Shown in pieces: positions 44,946-54,962 of a stretch of 64,000 nt of DNA. This stretch comes from Megascapheus bottae (lineage: Eukaryota > Chordata > Mammalia > Rodentia > Geomyidae): the NCBI GenBank assembly GCA_024803745.1, contig JANJXV010000013.1, forward strand, positions 6,324,001 through 6,388,000, written 5' to 3'. A model generated the notes under the pieces. That model was not told where the DNA came from and made no database searches. It worked only from the letters and a program-made list of their open reading frames with translations. Made by a program: the position numbers and the translations under genes. The stretch's first letter is position 1; every line of letters starts with the position of its first letter.

Positions 44946-45577
44946 GATATATACATATAAATATGTAGGTATATATTAATATCATATAAATTTTACTGTT
45001 GTGGGTGTTTTGTAATTATATTTGGGATTTTTTCTCATTTCTGGCACAAAAGAAAATGACAGGCTCTTTTCTTTCAATCTTTTATGTAAATTGGTGCATT
45101 TACTAGCTTTGTTTGATTTTAGTTTCTATGGTAACTAGTTGTTAGGTTTTCTTAATTTCGTTTCATATTTAACTTACATTCTGATAATTCTAATATCTAA
45201 AATTGATTGTGAGACTTTTGTTGTATTCTAGTCTGTCTAATTCTCCACTTCTAGCCAGTAATTCTAGTAGTGGCGGTCTTTCTTTTGTTCATATGCAATC
45301 AGAATTCTCTTTCTTCAGGAAAACTGATTTTGATTTTTTTCCTTTGTAAGGCCTATCCAGAATCCTGGGGCTAGATATAATTACTTTTATATTTCTACTC
45401 TTTGTATTTTCTCCTTAATTCTTTCTTTTTTATTTATTTTTTTAACCACAGTTTATGAGATGTGTGTGTATGTATACGTGTATATGTGTGACAGAGAGAA
45501 AGAGGGAGGAAGGAAGGGAGAGGGAGAGAGAAAGAGAGGAGAATGACAATTTATTCACTTTTAAAAGTTAAATTACT
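44946..45577. other. Unclassified, GA-rich patch at 45490-45540
   Basis: AT-rich with no named repeat. GTATAC/TATACG-type alternation at 45465-45487 and an imperfect AGAGGGAGGAAGGAAGGGAG tract follow it. Confidence 0.5.
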
Positions 45578-45728
45578 TTCTTGGCAGCATTGGGAATTGA
45601 AGTACTGAGCTTACTGGGCAGGCATGTACTATTTGAGCTAGGGCCTTTTGCTTTTGTTCTGGCTATGATCATCCTAATTCTACCTCTTGAGTCACTGAGA
45701 TTATATACATGCATAGCCATGCCTGGCA
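45578..45728 (-). mobile_element. Diverged tRNA-like SINE
   Basis: Antisense pattern: GGCAGCATTGGGAATTGAAG, GGGCAGGCATGTACTATTTG, then CCTCTTGAGTCACTGAGATT. The 96-codon frame at 45581-45871 starts inside it. Confidence 0.55.
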
Positions 45729-45904
45729 AAATTAAATTTTCATGCGAATATATTAAATTTTACATAACAAAGAGTTTTTCTAAAAAAATCATGTATTCAT
45801 TTTTGTACTTCTGGTGTCAGCATCTGTCATATAGACACAGGATTGGGTCATGGAGGAGGAAACAACTGTAGGTAGGTAATGTTTGACATTAGCTTTTAAT
45901 GACT

Positions 45905-46080
45905 AAAACCTTGGCTTCATTACCAAGTGACTTTAAACTTTGACTTTATCATTTCCAAAAGAGGTATTATAATTTCCCCATTTTGCATAATTATGAAGAC
46001 AAGATTAAACAAAACTATTTACAAAATGGCTGGCACCTAGGCTGTCTACTACACGCTTGATGAATGACAATGAATTGCCT
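45905..46080 (+). mobile_element. MIR
   Basis: Sense MIR: TTACCAAGTGACTTTAAACT, TCCCCATTTTGCATAATTAT, AAGATTAAACAAAACTATTT, then AATGGCTGGCACCTAGGC. Confidence 0.7.
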
Positions 46081-46568
46081 TAGTACAGGAATCTATTTTT
46101 AGTAGTAATGTTATAAATTATTTAGAAATTATTTAAAGCATCATACCATGCTCCTTTGGAGCCTCAAGAAAAGGAAACTGTTTCCAGGCTGTACTTGTCA
46201 AAGGAATACCAGCTTTGGGCTATTTTGCAAAGATGCTTTGCAAACTTCTATCTGAGGTGCTGCTGCAGTTAATTGTGGATTTTGACACTTTTTCACCATA
46301 GTAGCTTTTCTGGGAGAGCTACAAGAGGCCTGACTGTTGATTCCACCTGCAGCTCCATTGCACTGGGGACATGGGGGATCTTACCCCTGGCTCTTCGAGA
46401 AAGTGAAAGTCATGGCATTGTTCATCCAGCAGCTGAATTTTTGGAACACATTTTAACCCCACTGGACATTAGATATGGCATCTGTGTATCCAAATGTTTG
46501 ATATATGTATATATATATAAAATCACATCAACATTTAGGTTATGAGCATATTTAAAATTCAGAGGCAC
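46081..46568. other. Unclassified sequence
   Basis: No recognised repeat. The 90-codon plus frame at 46273-46545 shows no domain. Confidence 0.4.
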
Positions 46569-46772
46569 GTTAGCTGGACACTGGTGGCTCACACCTGTGA
46601 TCCTAGCTACTCAGGAGACTGAGATTGGAGGATTGTGGTTCGAAGCCAGCCCAACAGAAAAGTTTCTAAGACTCTTAGCTCCAAGTAATCAGCAAAAAGC
46701 CAGAGGTGGAGGTATGGCTCATTTGATAAAACATCTATAGTCTGCTATCTTTGAGTCTTTATTCCAACAAGA
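46569..46772 (+). mobile_element. B1/tRNA-like composite SINE, 3' decayed
   Basis: Well-kept 7SL half (AGCTGGACACTGGTGGCTCA, TGATCCTAGCTACTCAGGAG, GTGGTTCGAAGCCAGCCC), then a decayed tRNA-like half without the usual B-box. Confidence 0.8.
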
Positions 46773-47209
46773 TTGCCTACTTAGAATGTTCTAATCTAAC
46801 CCATTTTAGATATTCGATTCAAAAGGTATGTGTTCCATGGTGCCTTTCCTTGGTCTAACCATAAGGAATCAGCATTTTGTCTAACTATTCAATAAATAAG
46901 CACATTTTAAAGTTAATTTCAGTTCAATCATAAAGCACAATCTTAATGTGCTACTCTATACAGGTCCTTGATTGGAGTCCAAAACTGGTTATTTGCAATG
47001 AACTCAGTCACATTGGAAAACAGGAAATAGGCAATAATATCTAGTTTGTGTGGTTTATTAAAGTGCTGTGGGAATATGGACGAGCTGGTGACCAGAGTAC
47101 CAACCTTAGCTTCTTTAATATGTTCTTGCCCCACAGGCTAACTTAAGATTATTCGTAACATGGTGTCTGAAGCCAAACAATGTGTATTTTGAGAAGATAA
47201 GGAGAAAAT
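46773..47209. other. Unclassified sequence
   Basis: No recognised element or gene. Confidence 0.4.
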
Positions 47210-47918
47210 ATATGGCATTTTCTTTTTTAAATAATTTTTTATTGTGATTAATAGAAGGGTTATATTATATTCACCAGATAGAAGGTGCATAACTTCACAA
47301 ACATTGATACCCTTTCTCATGACATGGTCCCCATTTCCCTCCTCCCTCCCCCCTGCTTATCTTGATTTCCCCCTTCCCTATCCAGTTTCAAATAATCAAC
47401 TGAGCACATATAAAATATATTAGATAACAAGGTGAAATATTGTAATAATATGAGATAACCAAGGGATGGCAAAAGAGATGAGAGATAACATAGTACATTA
47501 AGGACAACAGTCACTCATTATATGGCTTTTGTTTCCTTATCCTGGAGGTCCTTACATTTAGTGTCATACTATTTGGCCTAATGTCTCTAGATTTTGTTCT
47601 ATTGTAAATCTCTGCTAGGAGAGCCCAAGGTTTCTACTGATTATGACAAATGAGGGAGACTATTGGACCTATGTTCCTTTGAGTCTGGCTTACTTCATTT
47701 AATATGATTTTTTTCTAAGTCTTTCCATCTCCTTCCAAATGGGGTGATGTCATTCTTTCTGACAGCAGCATAGAATTCCATTGTGTATAAATACCACACC
47801 TTGTTGATCCACTCATCAACTGAGGGACATTTCAGTTTGTTCCATATCTTTGCTATGGTAAATAGTGCTGCAATGAACATCATTGTGCTAGTGGATTTAG
47901 TAATATGGCATTTTCTTT
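47210..47918 (-). mobile_element. 677-bp L1 with 16-bp TSD
   Basis: Insert 47226-47902 holds the ORF2 end (open on minus at 47695-47883, with DEWINKVWYLYTMEFYAA) and the full young 3' UTR. ATATGGCATTTTCTTT is repeated exactly at 47210-47225 and 47903-47918. Confidence 0.96.
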
Positions 47919-48329
47919 CACTGTAACAATTTTATTTGGTAAAGAGGAAATAAAGGTCAGTGGAACTGGGAACTAGTTGTTCACATATTGGCTAAGGACC
48001 AGCTGTTTTGTATTATTCTGTCCTATCTTTCTCTCCTTCCTCTTGGCAATTTGTCAGAAGGTAGACAGATATGGACATTAGGTAGGCATGGTTATGAACT
48101 ATTTCCTTTTGGTCTCCTGGCTTTAGCTACTGTTGAAAGGGCAAGCAGGGTGAATGCATTCAGAATCTGACAACTTCCCCTCCTACTGCCTCTATATGGT
48201 TTCTCCTTGCTAGGATGAGCTTTTTCTGGGGAGGTCTGGCATATCCCTTCTCTGTACCTGGAATAATGTCACAGTTGGTGTTTCTTGGTCATTACTGTGA
48301 TAAGTTGTCCAGTTGGTCCGATCCCACAT

Positions 48330-48445
48330 TGGAGAGGGATGATTGCCATTTTCACGATATTAATTCTTCCAATCCAGGAGCATGGGAGGTTTTTCCATTT
48401 CCTCAGTTCTGCTTTAATTTCCTTTTTCATGGTTTTAAAGTATCC
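48330..48445 (-). mobile_element. L1 ORF2 fragment (RT-distal region)
   Basis: Minus-strand translation gives [18 protein letters not shown] followed by [11 protein letters not shown], the conserved ORF2 block just downstream of the reverse-transcriptase core. It is the most 5' ORF2 portion seen in the window, without other L1 sequence attached. Confidence 0.75.
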
Positions 48446-48711
48446 CATGACATTTTTAACATGAGATCACATGGTACCATCATCCCGTCAGCTCTACTGG
48501 GAGGTTTTGGCTGACATCTGCTCAGGTTTGAGAAGTAGGCTCAGATTCTAGGATGTATTGGAAAAGTTACTGAGGTTTCAAGAGAAATGTGACCACACTG
48601 TGGCCATCTTGGAATTATAAATAGCCATTTAGCCCTATCCTGTGCTCCATGCACTTACTTCCAGTACTGTACAAGAAACTCTTTTGAGTGTGTGTTTTGG
48701 GAGTGGGGTGA

Positions 48712-48918
48712 GTGTACTAGTACCAGGGTTTTAACTCAGGTCTATGGAGTCTACCTGGATTTTTTCATTCAAGTCTGGTGCTCTGCCACTTGAGTCACAT
48801 TTCCACTACTGGCTTTTGGCCAGTTAATTGCACGTAAGAGAAAGTTTCATGGTCTTTTTACATTGATAACTCCGTTCAATGACTCCTGAGTAGTCAGGAT
48901 TACAGATGCATGCAGCAA
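48712..48918 (-). mobile_element. B1/tRNA-like composite SINE, diverged
   Basis: Antisense order: ACCAGGGTTTTAACTCAGGT, TGGTGCTCTGCCACTTGAGT, then CTCCTGAGTAGTCAGGATTA. The 7SL half is degraded. Confidence 0.75.
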
Positions 48919-50054
48919 GAAAAATTTTAAAACATGGCACAATGTGCATTTTGCAAAATTTGTAAGAATTAGGTTGCAAGAGTAATTAAGTTACTAGTGT
49001 TTGGGGGTGTTCTAGTCTTTGATTCTTGGATATGAAATTAGGACTCTATTTCAGACCCAGTGAAAGAACAACACAAAGACTATGAAGGTGGTAAAGAGGG
49101 AGCTCTTAGCAAAGCAGAATTCTACCCTGCTAGAGGTGAGCTAACAATTCCAGTAAGGAATGGCTCAGAGTAAGCACGCATTTGCATGAGGACCAATTGC
49201 ATGCAAAGTCTCAGGACTTGGAGTTTCATACAGTAGGGTGGGGCTACTAGGTGGCAGAATAGTGAAGTCCTCCTCTTGTGGGTCTACCTCACAGAGCATT
49301 TGAGCCTCCTCCCCTTCCCATCTGAGCCTTGTTTGCCTACTGGTTTAGTTGTAGAAGTTTTTCTATGGCAGCCATTGAACTCTCAGTCTACATGGATGTG
49401 CTTGATATAGGGAGTGAACTCGATGAGAAATAAACAGAGCCATTATGTCAATCATTGGTCCAGAACTTAGGCCATGTGGGGTTTTAGAATGGATCCTTAC
49501 AGCCTAAGGTATTTCTTCCTTCCTAATTATACCTTTAAAGGTACCTGGGATGATAATTTTGCTTTATTCTGGACTTGTGCTTGAATAAAGACCAAGAAGA
49601 GATGAAGAAGGAGAAACCAGAGCCAGCGCAGACCTTGACTAGGGTTTTCTAATAAGAGTAGATATACTAAACCTTGTTTATCTTAATTTAGGTATGAATA
49701 ATTAATTCCTCAGTTAAAAATAATGAATTTTTCTTCAGTCTTGTTTGTTAAGCTTAAATAATCAATTTGAATATATAAATAATTCAGACTGAAGCCTTAT
49801 TGATTAAGCTTTATTTACACATGAACATGAATGGAGTTAGGCCCAATTGCTTCTGACAGAAGTCTAATTGCTCTCAGGGAGGGCCCAGTGACACAAAGGC
49901 ATGAAGGAGGCTAAAACGTGGGGTGTTTGGGGTAAGGTGGAAAAGATTAAAATATAATATTTGGGTTAATTCTTGATTCTTTTCATTATTTAAAGATATA
50001 AGATGCAATGCTACTAATGTAGCTAACATGAAATTATGAGAAGCTGAATTTTAA
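48919..50054. other. Unclassified sequence
   Basis: About 1.1 kb with no recognised repeat or gene. Confidence 0.4.
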
Positions 50055-50311
50055 TTACTTTATTTATTTATTTATTTATTTTGGCTAATGGTGCAGCTTG
50101 AATTTGGGGACTGGGTATTGACTCTGAGCTCTTTTGCTCAAGGCTAGTACTCTACGACTTTGAGCCGTGGCTCCATTTCTGTTCTTTGAGTAGTTAATTG
50201 CAGATAAAAGTCTCATGGGGACTTTACTGCCCTGCCTGGCTTTGAACCATGATCCTCAGATCTCAACTTCCTGAGTAGCTTGGATTACAGATGTGAGCTT
50301 CTGGCATCCAG
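50055..50311 (-). mobile_element. B1/tRNA-like composite SINE with (TTTA)n tail
   Basis: TTTA repeat at 50057-50080 on the tail side, then GCAGCTTGAATTTGGGGACT, TGCTCAAGGCTAGTACTCTA, GATCCTCAGATCTCAACTTC and GCTTGGATTACAGATGTGAG. Confidence 0.87.
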
Positions 50312-50369
50312 TTTAATTCCTGCGTTCCTTGATGGCTGAATGAATTTAAAAAAATTGGCTCTGACATAT

Positions 50370-50495
50370 CAGTTATCTTATCTCTAAAGTAGAAAGAATA
50401 ATAGTATGTCTCTAATAACTTTGGACGGTTAAATGTGATGATGCTTTAAAGTTCATACTTTCCACAGCTTCTGGAGCCTAATATTTAGTAAACAA
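50370..50495 (+). mobile_element. MIR fragment
   Basis: Sense MIR 3' half: TTATCTTATCTCTAAAGTAG, ATAATAGTATGTCTCTAATA, then GGTTAAATGTGATGATGC and TAATATTTAGTAAACAATTG. Confidence 0.6.
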
Positions 50496-50497
50496 TT

Positions 50498-50741
50498 GTG
50501 TGTATGTGTGTGTATGTGTATGTACACTCACGCATGCACACACACCAGTATGGGGGCTTAAACCTAGGGCCTGGGCACTGTCCCTGCACGTTTTCTGCTC
50601 AAGGCTGATGCCCTACCAACTAAACTACAATGAGAGATAAGATCACAGACTTTCCTGCCTGATTTGGCTTTGAACCTGAATGCTCAGATCTCAGCCTCCT
50701 AAATAGAGGCTGAGATGACAGTCGTGAGCCATTGCCACCTA
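50498..50741 (-). mobile_element. TG/CA-rich run and composite SINE
   Basis: 50498-50543 is an imperfect TG run turning into CA (ATGTACACTCACGCATGCAC). The SINE body 50545-50741 shows GGGGCTTAAACCTAGGGCCT and GATCTCAGCCTCCTAAATAG, with a 12-bp GAGGCTGAGATG-type extra piece in the 7SL half. Confidence 0.8.
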
Positions 50742-51239
50742 TCTATGCACTGCCTCTCGAGAATCTTTCTGTAGATGTGGTGCAGATTATTTTTGTTTCA
50801 GCATGGCTGTGGTTCTCTATCATCCTCCAGATGGAACTCTTTCTCTGGGAAATGATTTTCCTGCAGCCTGAAGTGAAAAAAATGTGAGCAGAAGCTTCTG
50901 TAGGAGGAATGGTTTTGGTCAATGAGTGGTTAGAAGAATCCCAGTCCTAATTACTCAAATGTTTCCAAGGGCCCTCCAGTGTACTCAAGTGTTTCTTCAA
51001 CGCCTTGCATGATGTGGAGTGGCAGACAGTTACACTGTTCGCATTGTGATGAGAATGGAGGCAGAGGGTCTTGTCAGTCATCTCTTTCTGAGGTTTTTGC
51101 TTGCAGTTATGTGGATGTGAAGTTCTTAACCTGTGGGCTCAACAGTTAATAAAGACAAACCAATTCTATCTTGTACACATCGACAAGCATACAGCTCAGG
51201 AGAGACTCGACACACAGGAGGGTACAGGCGCCTCCAGCG
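50742..51239. other. Unclassified sequence
   Basis: No recognised element. The region next to it (51146-51565 minus) has a 139-codon frame that runs through a MIR and lacks any domain. Confidence 0.4.
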
Positions 51240-51370
51240 TTTCCTAGCTGTGGGATCCTGAGCAAATGGTCTGCCTGCTGTGAGTTTCCATCACTTATGA
51301 AGGCCGAATACCCAAGCCTCCTCCCAGGGTTGCTGAGAGGACTGAATGCAGTGTCTGACCCATGGTGGGG
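51240..51370 (+). mobile_element. MIR fragment
   Basis: Sense MIR: CTAGCTGTGGGATCCTGAGC, GTGAGTTTCCATCACTTATG, CAGGGTTGCTGAGAGGACTG, then AATGCAGTGTCTGACCC. It underlies both the plus and minus frames here. Confidence 0.7.
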
Positions 51371-51703
51371 CTGAGTCAATGTTCTTTTTCCTTCATTTTC
51401 TATCTTCTCATCATTTCCAGTCTTCCTATCCATTTTTTCATGAAATGGAAACTTTCCAGCCTTCAGACACACTTGGGGTTGGAAGCTGTGGTCTGAATGT
51501 TCTCTCACCTTGCTTTGACTGTGAACTGAAGAGTAATCCGGCATTTCTACACATGCTGGGCTCACTTACAAAAGATCGGAAGAACACCATATATATTAGA
51601 TGTAAGAAAGGAAGTAGACTTACAGGCATAAATAATTTACTTTTCTTATGAGTTGGGATTATATAATGAATTTAGCAGTAGCAGGAAAGACACAATTTGA
51701 TCT

Positions 51704-51743
51704 GGAATATATATATATATGCATATATATATATATATATTCC
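51704..51743. repeat. 40-bp (AT)n palindrome
   Basis: GGAAT, an AT run, GC, an AT run, ATTCC. The two ends are inverse complements, so the whole can fold into a hairpin or cruciform, with a slight register offset in the AT runs. Confidence 0.9.
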
Positions 51744-51764
51744 CATTGCAGACAGAATCCTTAT

Positions 51765-52317
51765 TCTCACCTTCTTAATGTACTATGTTATTTCTCATCT
51801 CTTTTGTTGTCCCTTGGTTATCTCATATTATTAGTCTCTTACCTTGTTATCTGATATATTGTATATATGTTTATTTGAAATAGGATAGAGAAGGGGGAAA
51901 AACAAGATGAGGGGTGGGGGTGGGGTAGGGAAATGGAGACAAAAACATGAGAATGTTAGAGACATAAGGCCAAATGACACTAAATGTAAGGACCTCCAGG
52001 ATAAGGAAACAAAAGCCATATAATGAGTGATTGTTGTCCTTAATGTACTATCTTATCTCTCATCTCTTTTGCTATCCCTTGGTTATCTCATATTGCTACA
52101 ATATTTCACCTTGTTATCTGATATATTTTATATGTGCTTAATTGGTTATTTGAAATTGGATAGGGAGGGAGGAGAAATCAAGATGAACGGGGGAAGGGGG
52201 GAGAGAAATGGGGACTACGTCATAAGAAAGGGTATCAATGTTTGTGAAGTTATGCACCTTCTATCTGGTGAATATAATGTAACCCTTCTATTAATTACAA
52301 TAAAAATATATTAAAGA
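51765..52317 (+). mobile_element. Two L1 3' UTR pieces in tandem
   Basis: 51765-51954 covers the middle of the L1 3' UTR up to the G-rich tract; at about 51955 a second piece restarts further upstream (GGACCTCCAGGATAAGGAAA) and runs to a full young tail at 52317. The shared segment is thus present twice in the same orientation. Confidence 0.85.
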
Positions 52318-53380
52318 TATATTGCTTCCTCTTTACCATTTTGGCAGCCTAAGACCTGGAATTCCATGTAAATAACTCAGTTACTCAATAAATATTAAAT
52401 CATTCCCTCCCTTCCTCTCCCTTCCCTTCCCTTTTCTTTTCTTTCCCTTTGCTAGTGTGCTGCATTTGGAATATATTGTATAACAAAGGCAATATGAGAT
52501 TATTTGATTTATATCGCTTATTATTTGGCTAATTGACAAACTTAGTTTAAATATCATTAGAATGATATAGTTGTACCTTGATAATTTTAACTTGTTTGTC
52601 CACTCCTTTCCCTTTAGCCCTACCCCACCCCTTTACATTACTCATTTGCTGATGCTTTATTTTGCTGAACTTTGATTTTGCCTTTCAAAGGAATTACACT
52701 ACATGGATTCTCTTTCTCTCTTTTTTAAAGGCAAACAAATAGTCTTTTATTCATGGCCTTTGACCAAGAATAAGAATGGAAAGTGGGAAAGATATGAGGA
52801 TAATTTTTTTGTTAACAAATTTTATATTTACAAGTTTTATGCCAGCATAAAAAATGACATAAATTCTGAAACACAGATGAATCTACATTAAAATTCACAG
52901 GAGAAATTAAACATTTATAAAGCTGATAACTATTTCCTAATATGTTAGATGAAGCAATTTGTTCATTACATGAAATAAGCAGTGTGGTTTGATCACTGTG
53001 CAAATTTTAAAAAGAGCATTAAGTAGTGCTATAGTACTTCCTTTTGGAAAAATCATTATTTTGGTGCTAAAGAGGTGATAGGGCAGATATGACACTGTAT
53101 TATTACATTCCTCAGACTTAATGGGGTATATTTCTAAATAGATTGCAGTGTCTATTATTACACATGGACACTGGCATGCATATACCCCATAAAACTATGA
53201 AATATATCACTTTGGTAACATAATACTCCTTTCTCTGTGGTATATGTCATTGACATTTTTTTCCACTCTGGAGGTTAAATTCATCATATCCCTCTCAACA
53301 AGTAAGCCTGCTTAATTCAGCTTTCTGAACTGGCTTTTAAGTACCACGTATGTTTGCTATATGTGATTTCTATAATTCTT
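52318..53380. other. Unclassified AT-rich sequence
   Basis: Includes a CCCTT-type pyrimidine patch at 52404-52450. No gene or named repeat. Confidence 0.4.
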
Positions 53381-53487
53381 TTTTTCATATATTTTTATTG
53401 TAATTAATAGAAGGGTTACATTATATTCATCAGACAGAAGGTGCATTACATCACAAACATTGATATCCTTTCTCATGTCTTTGCCAC
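53381..53487 (-). mobile_element. ~105-bp L1 3' stub
   Basis: T run then the complement of the young L1 tail, ending at the ATGAGAAAGG/TGTCTTTG equivalent. No TSD seen. Confidence 0.85.
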
Positions 53488-53855
53488 AAATACATGTTGT
53501 TGGATTTCAGTCTTCTATTTCTCATTTGTATGAGAGTTTTAATTTACATAAGGTAACTCAATATACTTTTGAGTTATTAATGACAAAATAATACATGAGT
53601 GCTAAAATGAATTAGTACAATGGTTCACTAGCTATCCATTCTAATCAACTAATCCTATCCTCAAGAACAATGATCATTGATGGCCAGTGAATATATATCT
53701 AGGCAGTTTTGTGTATATATTAAATGTATATCATGTAAAATATGAGGGTTATAATTTATTAAACGTCTTCCTATTGTAAAATATGTTTTCTGACTTGCTT
53801 TTGTGCATCTTCTATTATTCCATTTGATTTATTATTCCTTATTATGAATTCTTTC
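53488..53855. other. Unclassified AT-rich sequence
   Basis: Nothing recognised. Confidence 0.4.
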
Positions 53856-53859
53856 TTGA

Positions 53860-54070
53860 ATCCATGATGTTTCAGTTAGTCATTTGTATACATTTGCATA
53901 CCACCCAACATATTTATTTATATTTTTATAATCTAAATTTATCTTCTACATATAAAGGGAAACATACATCCTTTGTTCCTCTGGGCTTAACTACTTTGCT
54001 TACAGAATTTTTTTCAGATTGTTCTATTTGTTTACAAATGATACAATATGATTGTTTCTAATGGAATGTG
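53860..54070 (-). mobile_element. Old L1 3' fragment
   Basis: Homologous to 29365-29540: TACATTTGCATACCACCCA, AAAGGGAAACATACATCCTT, GTTCCTCTGGGCTTAACTAC, then TTGTTTACAAATGATACAAT. Confidence 0.65.
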
Positions 54071-54483
54071 GCTACTAGTTTTCAATGGCTTATTGTATGT
54101 CTCAAAGTATAGTAAGCTATTTGCCTATATCACCTCATTTATTCTTATTATATATCCTTATTCTCTTTACGCATTTATTATATATAATGTCCTTGCCAGA
54201 TAGGTAGGAATATCCTGTTCATTTCAGTCTTTGAAAAACCAATTAACTCGGGACATGTTGGACACAATTCCAAAACTACAGAACCCTTTTCTTTTCAACC
54301 CTTGACATCACTTCCTAAAGTGCAGAAACTTGCAAAGATTCAGCATAGGGCAGCACTTTTGGGGGGCAGTAAGTTAGGTCAAAAGTGCCATGTCTTAGAG
54401 AGGCCTGGGACAAGGGTCCATAGTGATGACTCAGATACAAATTTAAGCAAATGTGGGGCAATGTTAGTATAGAACAGCCTTCA
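54071..54483. other. Unclassified sequence
   Basis: No recognised element. Confidence 0.4.
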
Positions 54484-54599
54484 AGAAGAAGGAAACCAGC
54501 AGGCCAAGAGTTTGGCCTAGTGGTAGAGTGCTTGTCTAGCATGCACAAAGACTCAGGTTTGATTCCTCAGTACCACATACATAGAAGAAGGAAACTAGC
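54484..54599 (+). mobile_element. Solo ID-like SINE monomer with 17-bp TSD
   Basis: 54501-54582 is only the left half of the dimeric SINE: A-box TAGTGGTAGAGTGCTTGTCT, B-box-like GGTTTGATTCC, ending at CCACATACAT. The flanks AGAAGAAGGAAACCAGC (54484-54500) and AGAAGAAGGAAACTAGC (54583-54599) differ at one base. No A-tail is visible. Confidence 0.9.
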
Positions 54600-54774
54600 T
54601 ATGAAATAGTGGAGTGACACTTTTGACTGATTTCAAATAGATTCACTCAACGTGGTGTTATCAGAGCTAATGCATGTGTGTATATATACAGACAGACAAA
54701 CATGATACCATATATGAGCACTCTCAAGCTAGTAAGATGCCATGACACTAAGTTGATCACTCTTAACTCAGTAA

Positions 54775-54962
54775 GATATTCCTGGCACTGCTACTTGGTC
54801 CATTACTCAGGACCTGGGTCCTGGGGGTTAATTGAGATAAGAATCTCATGAAAATAAAAAAGAATCTCATGGAATTTCTTGCCTAGGCTGACTTTGAACC
54901 ATGATCCTCAAATCTCAGCCTCTTGAGTAGCTAGGATTTCAGGTTTGGACCATCAGCTGCAG
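54775..54962 (-). mobile_element. Composite SINE, truncated, with internal duplication
   Basis: Mostly the 7SL half (AACCATGATCCTCAAATCTC, TAGCTAGGATTTCAGGTTTG). AAGAATCTCATG occurs twice (about 54839 and 54861), separated by an A-rich stretch. Confidence 0.75.

Noticed and set aside
51146..51565. 139-codon open frame on minus
   Set aside because: It runs through a MIR, has no recognised domain, and overlaps frames on the other strand; chance is a sufficient explanation.
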